A DNA stretch of 64,000 nucleotides from Endothia cerciana (GCA_026119935.1 JALRMH010000020.1:434001-498000), one strand, 5' to 3'; positions 1 through 11,573 are shown, counted from the first letter of the stretch. Notes: generated by a model not told the origin, from the sequence alone. Program-made: numbers and translations.

Positions 1-1
1 G

Positions 2-630
2 CGTTCGAAGCACCTCGCCAGCCTACTCATCCTGGGGGGCATCGCCCTTGCTGTGCCTAGCTCCCCTGCCTCACCACTCTTCAGGCGGGGCGTCACGTGC
101 CTTACCGTCGGCGCGACTGCGACGGCAACATGGACAAACGCAGAAGGACAGACCTGTACCTTCAGCGGCGTCGTTGGCAGCAACTACGGCGAGAACGCAC
201 CTGGCGGCGAGTACGTGACCTGGGCAGTGGCCTGGGGCTGCGGGAAACGAGGAGCTCGGGGCTTGTAGCTGACCCCCGACGACGATATAGTTACGCCTGC
301 AACGGGAGGTGTGGCGCTGCCTGCGACGGCACCGCCATTGGCAATGTGTACACCCAAGACTGCTTCACGCATGACATCTGTTCCTACCTTGAGGATTCTA
401 CGTCTGGCAGCGCGTGAGTCTCTCCTCCTTGTTCTAGTAGCCAAATCAGACCACCTTCGCCTCAACCTATTTCAACCATGACTGACGATTCTTCTTCCAG
501 CGACCCGAATTGCGGTGCTGCGTACGTGGCTGCTGAAGACGATTACCTGTTGGGATACGTCGATGGCTGCTCACAGACCAATCCGGATAACCCGGTTGGG
601 CCTCCTACCACGTCGCCCATCTGCACCTGA
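2..630 (+). CDS. Small secreted cysteine-rich protein, 5' end outside window
   Basis: Proposed exons are 2-210, 291-413 and 501-630, with introns GTACGT...ATATAG and GTGAGT...TCCAG. The first bases already encode a hydrophobic signal-peptide core (LLILGGIALAVPSS), so the start codon lies before position 1; 153 residues are visible. The mature part has a thrombospondin-like opening (ATATWTNAEGQTCTF), then CNGRCGAAC and DCFTHDIC, then DPNCGAAY. The CxGRCG and C-x-x-HD-x-C pair is a pattern I associate with fungal small secreted proteins, and the HD-x-C piece resembles the His-Asp site of secreted phospholipases A2. Enzyme activity is not shown. It could act outside the cell, possibly as an effector. 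Splicing is supported because the joined frame restores GGDYACNGRCG; unspliced, the frame breaks after GGE. Confidence 0.75.
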
Positions 631-1077
631 GGTGGCGCAGACCTCAGAACATTTCGAGGGGCATCATGCGGTGCTCCCAGAAGAGCGAACAGGTCTGGGC
701 AGCGTAATGCGGGCTCCTCACCTCATGCCATCAGATGCCTATTTAAAGTAGCAACGGAGTGCACTTTCCAAAGTACTCGTTACGCGCTGCGTGGCCTTCC
801 TGTTTTGGGACTTCCGGCTTGGAAATGAGATGAATGGTGGTCGTTCTTGGGTATATACTACTAATGATGAAGCCGGATCTGAAGTTCTTTGTAGACGTAA
901 TATCTTTATCAAGGCCCGCCTCCAGATCTGACTGTACTGTAAGAGGCGAGAGAATAGCACAATCTCTCTTGAACTCGTTAAGAGGGGGGGTCTAGTGATA
1001 TTGAAACTCGGCCTTTAAGAAATTAATCGTGGAAACGTGACTCGGCATGATACTACCACAATATCCCACCCTCAGTC
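631..1077. other. Intergenic, convergent gene ends
   Basis: This 3'-to-3' spacer lies between the secreted protein and the minus-strand monooxygenase. It is AT-richer than the flanking exons. I see no coding signal. Confidence 0.6.
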
Positions 1078-2352
1078 TCAGAGATCCAGCTTGGAATAAT
1101 CCGGCACCTGCCAACCTCCGTTATCCTCAGGCATTATCTTGTACAGCAGCTTGTCGATCCTCAGTGTAACCAGGGTACCCAGCAGCAAATGGAGAAGCCA
1201 AATGGCCCATGCGCTCTCCCAATAGAAAAGCCCCGGCATTCCAAATCCCAAAGTCTGGGCCTCCTTGACGAACGGCCTCAACACTTCTTCGTAGCCTTGG
1301 AGAGCAGCATCAACATTGTCCCCGTGCTTCGCCAGCTCACCAGCCAGGACATAGCACCCGACTATGGCCGCCGTCGTTCCCATACCTGTATTTGGGCTAG
1401 GGCAGTATCCTGCATCGCCTAACAACACAACGCGTCCCTTATGCCATTTATCCAACTTGATCTGGCCAGAGTGGAACGCATAAAGGTCATGTCTTGCCCT
1501 CAGGCCATCTAAGATCCGCTCTGTCTGCCAGCCGGCGCCCCTGAACAGCTCCTCCCACGCAGTAGCCTGCTCATCGACTCCCTTAGACATGGCACTGATC
1601 AACCTCTCACTGGGCGCCATCGTTGATATGGAGGCCTGCGTGACGGGTAGTTTTCCCGTACGCGTGGCCACCCAACGCTTGCCTGGAGCAAGGTAGATCT
1701 TGGCAACAAGAGGATCTTCCTCCGCCGGGTCCCGCGGGATGTTGAACAAGGCGCTGTACACTCCCAGTGAGTGGAAGACGGCTTTGCCAGCGGCCTCTCC
1801 AAAAAGCGTACGTCTCGTCCGAGAAGTCTGGCCGTCCGCGCCGACAACAAGATCGAACTCGTCGGAAGTACCGTCGGAAAATTGGACCCTAACATTGTCC
1901 CCATCATGGATGATATCCGTCGCATGCTTACCAAACTCGTACCGCAGGACCTGCTCATGGTTCCTTCCCCCAATCCTCTTGGCAGCCTCGAGGCTTTCCT
2001 CGACTAGCACCTGCACCAAGTCCCCGCGCAAGATCTCGTAGTCGCTCGTGAAGCCCTGCGGACCGTCGCCAGTGTCATTCCGGCCCGCCATCGCCTTTGT
2101 CTTCCCGCTCGAGTCCACGAAGGCGATCCCCTTCTCGTCCTGACATCGTGCCTTTATCGCCGGCAGCAGACCCATGCGCTTGATGATGGGGATACCCTGC
2201 GCCCGCAGATCGACTTGTTGCCCACCCGTTCGAAGAGATCCTGCTCGCTCCACCACCCTGATGCTGTAGGAGGCAGAGGGCGACCGGAGGAGCATGGCGG
2301 CCAGCGTGGGACCAGCCACGCCGGCACCGAGGATGAGGACTCTGAGAGGCAT
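1078..2352 (-). CDS. FAD-dependent aromatic-type monooxygenase
   Basis: Single exon, 424 aa. I start at the ATG at 2350-2352 because the dinucleotide-binding motif follows at once; the frame is open further upstream but adds no conserved sequence. The protein shows the three landmarks of the FAD_binding_3 (PHBH/TetX-like) family: GAGVAG near residues 8-13, the DG motif VVGADGQTSR near 205, and the GD motif VVLLGDAGYCPSP near 320, where FAD ribityl contacts lie. It should use NAD(P)H and oxygen to hydroxylate or epoxidise a small organic substrate, which cannot be deduced here. A hydrophobic C-terminal stretch (AIWLLHLLLGTLVTL) could associate it with membranes. No tailoring-gene neighbours point to a metabolite cluster. 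Confidence 0.88.
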   Translation of the reverse strand: MPLRVLILGAGVAGPTLAAMLLRSPSASYSIRVVERAGSLRTGGQQVDLRAQGIPIIKRMGLLPAIKARCQDEKGIAFVDSSGKTKAMAGRNDTGDGPQGFTSDYEILRGDLVQVLVEESLEAAKRIGGRNHEQVLRYEFGKHATDIIHDGDNVRVQFSDGTSDEFDLVVGADGQTSRTRRTLFGEAAGKAVFHSLGVYSALFNIPRDPAEEDPLVAKIYLAPGKRWVATRTGKLPVTQASISTMAPSERLISAMSKGVDEQATAWEELFRGAGWQTERILDGLRARHDLYAFHSGQIKLDKWHKGRVVLLGDAGYCPSPNTGMGTTAAIVGCYVLAGELAKHGDNVDAALQGYEEVLRPFVKEAQTLGFGMPGLFYWESAWAIWLLHLLLGTLVTLRIDKLLYKIMPEDNGGWQVPDYSKLDL

Positions 2353-3873
2353 GATACGTCGGGAGCTTCTGGTGAGACTTGAGAGGAGGATGAAGACGGG
2401 GTTAATTGTGACTGGGGCCCCTTTTATAAGCTCGTTGTTTCTTGAAAGAGCTTGAGGGGGGGGGGGCACTTTGGCTGAGGGCTCAAGCTCCGACCTTCGT
2501 AAGAAGTAGACTCAATACCGGAAACCGTCGCGCGAGCTCCTGTGAGCTGTTGAGTCTCGTTCGAAGTATGTAACGACCAAATATCAGCTGAGAGGTACAC
2601 TTGATAGAAACAAGGTGGAAGGAACCCGCGTTGAAAGTGGTGGGGTTGAAGGATTCTGTCCTCTGCTTACTCAGTATTACACCGTAAGCAGCGGACAAAC
2701 GGCCACGTTTCTTCACGAGCGCACCCTACCAAATAATCCTCTGCTGGGCTGGCAAAGGGTCTCATTGGGGCTATATCCTAAACTATCACTTTTCTTGCCT
2801 GCCAGCTGTAAAAGCGTCCTGAAAGCTGCATTGTGTTCTGTCGGTGCCGCTGGGGTCCAGGTGACGGACTCTGCTGTCAGTATTTCCTACTCAAATCACA
2901 CGAATATAACTTTCAGAATCTGGCAAATAGGGAAAGCCTATGGTTATGATCGTTAAATGGATGAATGGATGGAATAAATGTCTTCGTGGTATACTGTGTT
3001 AGTGTACTGGAACATGCTGTGCGTAATCCACCCGTGGCCAGGGCAAGGGTGTATGTGTATATTCACCTCTATGCTTCGACCAGAATGAGAACAGAGGCTC
3101 ACAACACCTTTTGATTGTAGCCATAGAACAGTGCATCCATCGTGTATTTGTATGTACACATAAAGTAGTCACGGAGTCCGGCTCTTCGGCAGCGAGGTCG
3201 GCGAGGTTCGGCGAGGGTGGGCTCTCGCATCGCATCGCGAGGAGGGCCGAGCCGCATGGGTCGTGCAGGCTTCCGGAACTCCCGAGCCTCCGCGACCGCA
3301 ATTCTTGGCGCGAAAAGAGCTACTGACGTCACTGGAGCCCTTGTGCTCTGTAGCGCTGCCCAGTGTTGCCTCGCAGCGAGAGCCTGGGGCGGCGGGCTTG
3401 ACCTCATCGTTCCAGGTTCCGGCGCCGATATTGACGGGCCTCCCTGCGCGAGATACGGGGCTGCATCTTGCATACAAAACGACATTACTCTGCCCTTGAG
3501 ATTCTATTTCCTTGTGAGGGTACACCTGGTGACCTCTGAACGGCTTTCATCTCTTGTGTAGACATAGACCGGACCGGACCAGACCATTCTCCACCCCGTC
3601 GTCACCATTTCGACTGTCCCTATCAGACGCAAGACATAGACGATCAAAAACAAAGCAACTGGAAATCCGGCTTTTCTTTGAAAGATACCCTCTTGTCTCG
3701 CTGACCTCTGGAATTTGATATTACCCCTTCCACCCCCCCCCCCCTACCGGCATCAACCCACGATATCTTCCATGCGTGGATACTCCGGGAACCAGAAAAT
3801 ACATTGTCTCGACCGTCGATAACTGGTCGGCTAAGACAACAATACTCTCCGCATTCAAAGCACCATCCTTGCG
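2353..3873. other. Intergenic, shared upstream region
   Basis: This is a divergent promoter region between the monooxygenase and the phosphate carrier. It includes a GC-rich block around 3170-3480 with several overlapping short frames but no conserved motif, and a C-rich run near 3729-3743 about 130 bp before the carrier start. Nothing coding is supported. Confidence 0.5.
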
Positions 3874-4875
3874 ATGTCGAAACAGAACGATCTGCCCAAC
3901 TACGGGCTCACAGATTACGTCAAGTTCTTTGGGGCCGGCGCTCTCGCCGCAACACTCACACATGGCGTACGTTCCTGCGCTTCTCAGAGACGTTGCGACA
4001 TGGGAGGCTGACAGGGAACACAGGCCGCCACGCCAATCGACGTCGTCAAGACCAGGATACAGGTCGACGACGCCATGAAGGGGCTCAACATGGTCAAGGC
4101 AGGCCGCACCATCGTCGCCAAGGAGGGCGCGTCGGCCCTCCTCACGGGCTTCGGCCCCACGGCGGTCGGCTACCTGGTGCAGGGAGGCGGCAAGTTCGCG
4201 GGCTACGAGTTCTTCAAGAAGCAGTTCATCGCCATGTCAGGTTCGACCGAGGTGGCCACCCAGCGGAGGACGGCCATCTACCTCGGCGCCAGCGCCACCG
4301 CCGAGTTCTTCGCCGACATCGCCCTGTGCCCGCTGGAGGCGACGCGCATCCGGCTCGTGTCGCAGCGCGGGTACGCGAGCGGGCTCACCACGGGCTTCAT
4401 GAGGATGGCCAGGGAGGAGGGCTTCAGGGGTTTCTACTCGGGCTTCGTGCCGCTGCTGTTCAAGCAGGTGCCCTACGCCGTCGGCCAGTTCTCCGTCCAC
4501 GAGGCCGTCAACGAGATGATCTACCGCGCCATGGGCCCCGAGAAGAAGGCCAGCCTGACGCACCTGCAGCAGACCGGCGTGGAGCTGACCTCCGGTCTGG
4601 TCGCTGGTGTCGCCGCTGCCGTCCTGTCGCACCCGGCAGACACGCTGCTGTCGGCGATCAACAAGGGCGCGGGGGACAAGAGCCAGAGCACGGCCGGCAG
4701 GATGTTCTCCCTGGCGCGGGAGTTCGGGCCCAAGAGGCTGATGCTCACCGGACTAGGGCCCCGTATCATCATGACCTGCGGCCTGGTCGCAGGTCAATTC
4801 GTTATCTATGCGCAGTGCAAGACGCTCGTCGGCGCACCGCCGAGTATCGAAATCCATAAGGAAGAGGCGCTCTGA
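3874..4875 (+). CDS. MIR1: Mitochondrial phosphate carrier (SLC25 family)
   Basis: Exons are 3874-3966 and 4024-4875 (intron GTACGT...ACACAG, phase 0), giving 314 aa. It moves inorganic phosphate with protons across the inner mitochondrial membrane for ATP synthesis. The three carrier repeats each begin with the Px[DE] signature: TPIDVVKTRIQ near residue 33, CPLEATRIR near 135 and HPADTLLSAI near 235. The spacing and short N-terminus (MSKQNDLPNYG) match the yeast Mir1 type, not the longer animal protein with a cleaved presequence. Without splicing the first repeat would lack its N-terminal helix (DYVKFFGAGALAATLTHG), which supports the intron. The tail IHKEEAL is hydrophilic. Family assignment is secure; the symbol follows yeast. 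Confidence 0.95.
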
Positions 4876-4903
4876 TAGGTGTGTGCCGGGCAAAGAATTC
4901 TTC

Positions 4904-4929
4904 AAAAAAAAAAAAAAAAAAAAAAAAAA
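4904..4929. repeat. A26 homopolymer
   Basis: An uninterrupted run of 26 A lies 28 bp after the phosphate-carrier stop codon. The gene keeps its intron, so this is not a retrocopy tail. It probably lies in the 3' UTR. Confidence 0.9.
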
Positions 4930-5540
4930 CCAGGAGCAAGGAGTTCTTCAGAGGTGGTTCTGGCGTTTGTAAAGATCGTGGGGCTTTAGGCCGGCGAGAC
5001 GCAGCATCAAGCCTAGAGTACGACTAATAAACCCTTTCACGGGTCCTTGCTACATTTTCCCAATCTCCATCACAGACCATACCCGGCTGATCTCGCCGGC
5101 GTCTAATTTCCGTCAGCCAACACTAATTCCTGGCGACAAGGTGCTCTAGCGAGCTGGACCTTAGCCCTGCCTTGAGTAGAGTTGATGGATTATGCGATGG
5201 CCAGGGGGGGTATCAACATGGGGTCCTGGCTCACGCCATTGATAGGTTATCTCATGAAAGAAAGGAGGGCTACGGTCAGACGGCTGCTACGTACCCGCAG
5301 GTTGGGGGCTATGCGCTACCAGTTCGCGAGATTGCCTCGCTATGTGATGGTTGTCCTGAGGATGGGGGCTGGACCAAGAACACAGGTCGAGTCCAAGAGA
5401 TGGGGAGAGGATGTCTCAGATCTCTTTAGATCCAAACGACATACCCTCTTTCTCCTCGAACAGCGTCCGCTTCGGCGCGCTGCTCATGACCCGGCGAGTT
5501 TCGAGCGCCTGGCGCAGTCTGCGGGCTCACCATCCCCAAG
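4930..5540. other. Intergenic
   Basis: This lies between the carrier 3' end and the next plus-strand gene. Short frames run through 5170-5540 but none joins the downstream exon with good splice sites. The 5' UTR of the membrane-protein gene probably lies here. Confidence 0.45.
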
Positions 5541-6766
5541 ATGCTGTTCCTCTCAGCACAGCGAGCTCTCATACCAGCAGCGATCCAGCTGGTGCTGAAT
5601 CCGAGGAGGGCATGGGCGACAACTCCATATGCGACCTGGGTGTACCCAGCGGATGATACCCAGACCTTTTATTATATGGACCGGGTCGACGTCTCTTATG
5701 AAAGCAGTACCTCATCCTCGTCATACCTCGTCGTGAATTGCATTCAGGGCGTCGGAGATGGTATGTGACAGGCTGCACTCGGACGCGGGGGGCCGCTCAT
5801 GAACCACTCGCAGACCAGCTAACTCATTGCCTGTAGTGCAACAACAACAGGTCGTCCCGGGAGGCGATGCGACAGTGGGCATCACGCTGCAGCTGGCAAA
5901 TGGGAGCTCATACTCGGCCGATGACGACCTGAACTGCTGGTTCGACCTCAGAGATGCGTCGGGGTATGCCGCAAAGGCCAACGGGACAGACTCGCCAGCC
6001 TGGAATTATATACACACAGAGCGTAGTGGCGGACCGGTTAGTATATGAGACCTAGATCATTCGTAGTCACTCCGCCTTTGGAACCACGGCTCACCTCTCT
6101 GTTTCTGTACGGTAGGCCACGCTCGCACTATCAACAGCCTCATCGACCGCTTCCAGCTCGCCGACGTCAACCAAATCTTCATCAACCACCAGCGCGTCGT
6201 CAACGACGACCTCAGCGTCCTCTAGCACCAAGGGCGCCGCCACCCCCTCGGTAACGAAAGCGCCTGACTCGACGGCGTCTCAGGCTGTTGATGCGACATC
6301 AGCGATGACAACACCGAGCCCGAGCATCTCGGCGACCGCGAAAAGCTCCCCCGGCCTATCGGTCGGCGCCGCGGTAGGTATCGGCGTGTCGGTTGGGGTC
6401 CTCGCCATCGCGATCCCGCTCGTGTCGATCGCGCTGATCCGCCAGCACAGAAAACGAAACCAACTGGAGGAGGTGCGGAGGCGGAGGCGGAGGCGGGTCG
6501 GCTTCGATGACATCCAACCACGTCAGCTGTCCACCTTCAAGCCTGCAGGGCCGTCAGACCCAGAGCCGCCCGGATACTCTTATTTTGCGGGAAAGGACCC
6601 CCTGACGGCTGCTTCGTACCCTCTGGCGGTGATGACCCCTACGCGCCACAACGAGATCTACGAACTTTATGGTAGTCAGGCCGGGGCGGAGATGGAGTCG
6701 CCTATGGTTAGAAGAGAGCTGGGGCCGCCTGTAGACGCGGTACCCTCAGCGATATTCAAGCCGTAG
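5541..6766 (+). CDS. Single-pass membrane protein with Ser/Thr-rich stalk
   Basis: Exons are 5541-5760, 5837-6036 and 6116-6766 (introns 76 and 79 bp, GTATGT and GTTAGT donors), giving 356 aa. An N-terminal hydrophobic segment can serve as signal peptide. A compact extracellular domain follows with two N-glycosylation sequons (ANGSS, ANGTD) and Cys residues. Exon 3 opens with a long Ser/Thr stretch, then one membrane helix near residues 221-247 (GAAVGIGVSVGVLAIAIPLV), a basic stop-transfer (RQHRKRNQ, RRRRRRR) and a Pro-rich cytoplasmic tail of about 100 aa. The layout is that of fungal cell-surface sensors or wall-anchored type I proteins (WSC/Mid2-like architecture), but I see no WSC cysteine pattern. 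Function is unknown. The start codon is the least certain part. Confidence 0.72.
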
Positions 6767-7518
6767 ACCAGAGAAGGCTGATGCTTCATATTCCTATCAA
6801 GTATGGACTGCTTTTGATATTAATACTTTTATGAGAATCAATGCCCCTTTAAGTCATTCATATCACATTTTTATCACCTCGGTGGACCGGTTCTATATAG
6901 GATGCCCTCGCACCTGTCGGCCCGGACAGCAACCTGAGACCCCTCGTGAACTTCAATGACAGAGGCTCCGGATGCAGATTATGGAGCGCAGAAGCGCTAT
7001 TAGTACTATTCGAATACGCTGCCCTGTCGGTCACAAAACACAGTCCCCGATTTGGACCCCTTGCAATCCCCCGTCAACTGCCTCCACATTGTTTCAGACA
7101 GGTCACAAACAGCACACATTGGACCGCTTGTGCGCCCCATAACACCACCCTTTTATAAACATTCAGCGTGGGGGGGAGGGCCGTTACGGACAGGGTGGTT
7201 CGCCTGTGGCGAAGGATCACGAGCCCGCTTGCCGGCGCGCGAGAGTCGAGCACCGGGGAGCAATTGGAGGAAAAAGGGGCGCGGAGGCTTTGGGGCACTG
7301 CAACCCGGGCCCGTTTTGAGCTACGGAGACAGGACGACAGCCTGCCGCTTCGGGCAACCCCCTCTTCGACGATTACATTGCAGGGTGTTCAGGCAAATCA
7401 TGGGGCTGTCGAGACTACAAGCATAAAGTCCGGGGGGTCGCCTGGGCAACTCACGGTGCAGGGCGTCGGCTAAGGCTCCTCACCGTCTTGGCTTGAGATC
7501 GACCCCCCTTTTATCAAG
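6767..7518. other. Intergenic
   Basis: AT-rich until about 6900, then GC-rich. It holds the promoter of the pectate-lyase-like gene. No coding signal found. Confidence 0.5.
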
Positions 7519-8727
7519 ATGCTGGCGTCAACAACCTTCACTCCAGCGCTCTTGGCGCTGGTCCCTTCGGCAGCCGCCCTCGCCTTCCCCGGCGCGGTGG
7601 GCTTCGGCTCGGTCGCGACCGGCGGGACCGGCGGCTCCTCGTATGTCGTCACGAATCTAGATGACTCCGGGACGGGCAGCTTCCGGGACGCGGTCAGCGA
7701 GTCCGGCCGCGTCGTGACCTTCGACGTCAGCGGCTACATCGTGCTCGAGTCGGCCGTCTCGCTGGCCAGCGACCTGACCATCAACGGGTCCACGGCGCCG
7801 AGCCCGGGCATCGGGATCATGGCCGGCGAGGTCTCGGCCAGCGACGCCGACAACATCATCATCGTCAACATGCGGTTCCGCCAGGGCAGCGATGACCCGG
7901 ACGACGGGAAGAGCGCCTTCAACATGGGCGGCGCGTCGAACATCATCCTCGACCACTGCTCCTTTGCGTACGGCCAGTGGGACTCCGTGGACGCCGTGGG
8001 CGCCGTCAACATCACCGTGTCCAACAGCATCATCGCCTTCCCGATCTACCAGCAGTTCGGGGCGCACGTCGAGACCGGACCGGCCACCTTCTTCGGCAAC
8101 CTTTGGGTCAGCGCGCACAACCGCCAGCCCCTGGCCAAGTCCAATACGCAGTACATCAACAACGTCATATACAATTACCAGGCCGCCTACACGACAGCCG
8201 ACACGAGTGGGTCGTTCTACCACGATATCATGTACAACTACTTCATCACGGGTCCCAGCACGACGAGTGCCAATGATCGATACTGTAAGCTGTCCTTCCT
8301 GCCTTCCACCGTGGTCCCATCTCCCGTCTTCGGAAAATCTTTCAGAACGGTGCATGGACTTCATCCTAGGTTATCTGTGATTCTAACTCGTGCATAAATA
8401 CTAGACCAGATCGAGAGCAACCAGTATGCCTACGCTATTGGCAACTATGGCGATGCCAGCAACGACGGCGTTCTGAACGGCGCCGAGGAGAACGTGATCG
8501 GCGATGCCACCGTGCTCAGCTCGCCTTGGGAGTCGACTTCCACGTCCGTCGTCAAGTGGACCGCCGCTGAAGCCGTGACGAACGTCTTGGCCAGCGCTGG
8601 AGCGAGCCCGCGGGACGAGGTCGACGCGTTGGCCGTGTCGCAGGTCGAGTCGTACGGCACCGAGGGCACGATCTATGACGATCAGTCCGATACGGGGCTG
8701 TCCAATGGAGGCTATGGGACACTATAA
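7519..8727 (+). CDS. Secreted pectate-lyase-like polysaccharide lyase
   Basis: Exons are 7519-8284 and 8405-8727 (120-bp intron, GTAAGC...ACTAG), giving 362 aa. A signal peptide (LLALVPSAAALA) leads into GFGSVATGGTGG and VVTNLDDSGTGSFRDAV, the opening seen in right-handed beta-helix lyases of the pectate lyase superfamily (PL1-like). Later landmarks are IILDHCSFAYGQWD, comparable to the WiDHC region, and SAHNRQPLAKS, comparable to the hNRhP region that carries the catalytic base. The C-terminal TAAEAVTNVLASAGASPRDEVD is a typical end in such fungal enzymes. It should cleave acidic plant polysaccharide by beta-elimination outside the cell. The exact substrate (homogalacturonan or rhamnogalacturonan) is not clear. 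The frame breaks at the intron and is restored by splicing. Confidence 0.85.
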
Positions 8728-9526
8728 TGCAGGCGGTAGGGCATTATTCGCAGTGAAATAAGTCATGGTCAAAGTTCGGCAAGATATCCTGGGGCTTTTG
8801 TCTGTCTTCTCTTGTACATTTTGTCTTATAACGACGTCGTCATCTGCAGCATGGAGGTAACACTTGCGAAATGCCAATACTGCGTTCGTTTCGGTAACTG
8901 CCACCAAGTGCTCTATCTGTCACTTCCTTAAACTTCATGATGAAATCCTTTTCGCCCTCATGATCAAAGATATTCATGTTCAGACCTTTACAAGAGAAGC
9001 GGAATGAGCCATGCTCCGGCGACAGAGCTGGAAGAACAGTCTTTTCTCTCAGTCTACTACAGCAAGATGTATAACCTAGTGAAGCCACTTGGACCGCCAA
9101 TGCAGCCTGTTTCGCAGCACATCAGTGAACCAATGACGAAGATCTCTCAGAAGGATACTGACATGCCTAAACAGACCTTGGAACTCCAAGGACTTTTGCT
9201 ACGACTATTCTAGGCTGCCTCACAAACTCAGGCGTGACGGACACCCGAAAGTCTCAAACTTACGGTCACGTGTTTTCCATATTTCGTAGGCCCTAAATGC
9301 AATTTGTGGCATGACGAAGAAGTATTCAGAGCCTCTGAGGCAGAAAGGATCACATTCAGCGAGGCCCGACGAGGGCTGAGGGGTACAGGGAGCTTGCCAG
9401 ATGACACCAGCGATGATGCGGGGTAGATGCAGGAAGAGGCTTGGAACTTTCAATTCCTGTTCTGTTTAAGTGAAAGGAAACCCTGCGGAAGACACCAGAT
9501 GTGCAGAAGGACGGTGGACAAGACCT
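8728..9526. other. Intergenic, convergent gene ends
   Basis: This spacer lies between the lyase and the decayed hydrolase. Several 60-85 codon frames exist on both strands without recognisable motifs. Confidence 0.45.
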
Positions 9527-10630
9527 TCACAAGTTGTCATCCTCTTCACCCTGGACATCTGGATCCAAGTCACCCACGGCCTCCGGATCTTCTCCGCCTT
9601 CCGCATCTCCATCGCCTGCTTCACTCCCTGATCCGTTGCCAGGAACCGGGACGACCCGGCCCTGTTCATTGACCATATGGTGAGGACGGGCGTAATAGTG
9701 CTCAGTACCCTGAAGATTCGTATTCATGAAGAGACTGATATCATCTATCCCACGCGGCGAGGCGATCCAGTGCGGTGGGTTGGTGACCCCAGCAATATTC
9801 TCCCTGTACGAAACGGCCAAGCCCATCCCATGCAGGATCCTATGGAGCTCATGTCCATGTTTGACGGGAACCACATCATCATCGTACGAGTGGCATATCA
9901 GAACCGCGCATACCCTCTTCCCGCTCAGGTGGAAATCGTGGAAGCTGGGTGCGCCGCCAGTGGGTATTTGTGTCTCGGGAATGAAATTGAGGAGGTGTCT
10001 ATAGCTTTCAGGTAGGAACGCCTCGCGGGCGCGGTGGATCAGCGCCGTCTCGAGAGTGCGCTGTGGACCGCTCGGGCTCCGGATATTCCGCGCGTACGGC
10101 ATCTAGCCAGAAAAACCGAAGAGCCCAGAGAAACCGCCTTTACCGTCGACTACTAAGGTGGCCACAGCCACAGCAAGCCCCTGGTCGAACCCGCCGAGGA
10201 ATATGTTTTCACGGGGGACCAGGTCTGCCTCGAAGTCGATGAGTGACATCAATCGGTCAATGCTCTCTTGTAGGCATGGCTGCGGGTTCGCGTTGTTCTT
10301 GTCCGGATCCCTATCAGACATTGGGAACCAGTTCTTCAGGTCTGAGCTGGCGTCATCATCCTGGAAAGGCGCGTCCGGGAAAACCCATCGGATGCACTCG
10401 AACATGGCGTCGAGCTTTGTAGGTCGATCCAGAACTCGACTCATGCTCATTCCCAAGAATTCATTTCCGAATTGTTGACCTTGGATTGTCAGATTGGGTA
10501 GGCTCTATTGTGGATGGAGTGCTTGATATTTACCTTTGCCCCCCTTTCCATGCAGCGTAATGACAGTGTGTAGGTGTGGAGCTCCGGGTCTAGGACCGAC
10601 AACGAAACAATTCAGTGCTGGCTCTGACAT
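9527..10630 (-). pseudogene. Decayed acyl-protein-thioesterase-like alpha/beta hydrolase
   Basis: The gene reads from the ATG at 10628-10630 through exons 10534-10630 and 9527-10479 (54-bp intron GTAAAT...CCAAG), 350 codons including one internal stop. It shows the phospholipase/carboxylesterase (APT1) landmarks in order: an oxyanion loop TLHGKGGKG, then GGFDQGLAVAVA where the family has GxSxG, then SYDDDVVPVKHG with the acid Asp, then PPHWIASPRGIDDI with the catalytic His. Two lesions stand out. The nucleophile position is Asp (GAC, 10184-10186), not Ser, and an in-frame TAG (10103-10105) sits in FGFSG-stop-MPYA, where the family has Trp (GWLPY). TGG to TAG is one transition. Both sides of the stop are otherwise intact, so the decay looks recent. 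Read-through or a sequence error at the stop remains possible; neither restores the Ser. Confidence 0.72.
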
Positions 10631-11573
10631 AGTGGGTGATCTGTCTTGAGGCGTGAGACTGTGAGACGGTTGTTGACTATCCTGCTCAGTGAAACTGTGG
10701 TTGTACAGGCAGCGAAGACGAGAAAGATTGAGGTCAAATGATGTGAACACAGGGCTAGTCGAATGTTATGGTGGGACCTGATTCCAGAGCAATTTGACCG
10801 GTGGCTCGAAGGACGATGGCTTGCATTGTCCATGCTTCCTGCCTGGCTGCTATCAGACTCAGTCGCAATGTGAGAAAGAGCTAGGCACAATATACGAACA
10901 CGACGCGGGCGCACGGTACTCCTGGAGCTAGCATCAGTGCCGATGTCTGTATCGTATGGATGACATCCATTTCTCAACAACCCGCAGCGACCCTATCATG
11001 ATTTCCAAATCCATTTGCAAGCACACGGCGGTGTCGCGAGCTCAGTATACTACTTGGTACAACCAGGTTGGCACCTGCCCCCCGAGAAACCGTGTAGTGC
11101 CCCCAGCATCTGATCCATAGCCCAAGTGACCACCCAAAGCCGCACTACCATCACTCGTGCTGCCCGAGGTCTCAGTATTTCCAGATGCTCGACAAGTCCT
11201 GCGTGAGCTCTGTGTCGAGCCCTTCGGGGTCGTGCCCTTGAACGATCCGCCCAAAGTCACAGCAGCCTTCCCATTGCATAGAAACAAGGCCGCGGGAGAC
11301 GACCTTCGAACGAAAATGGTGATTGAATGAATTCGTATGTGACCCTGATAATGGGCAGTCAAACAAATGCCTCAATATTAGCTACTCAAAGGAAGCAAAG
11401 TTGCGAAGGTGATGTAGGTTTCAAGCTCGTCCATTCGCAGAGGCAATGTCCGGCTTGGCTACATGGTTGCAAACCCTATCATTTCGAACGCTCACCACGA
11501 TGCCTCTGTCTTGAGGAAGGAAGACGCTGCGGTTGGCGGGCAGGAGGAGACGTGGAAGCCGTCTTGAACTCTC
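10631..11573. other. Intergenic
   Basis: This includes the upstream region of the decayed hydrolase and the 3' side of the DUF2461 gene. A Gly/Ser/Thr-rich frame on the minus strand (about 11042-11362) has no motif or start I trust. Confidence 0.4.

Noticed and set aside
3804..4859. A 351-codon frame overlapping the phosphate carrier in another phase
   Set aside because: Arg/Gly/Pro-rich composition and no motif; the carrier frame has all three Px[DE] signatures.
4876..4929. Retrocopy of the phosphate carrier, suggested by the A26 run after the stop
   Set aside because: The gene keeps a phase-consistent intron, and no target-site duplication is visible.
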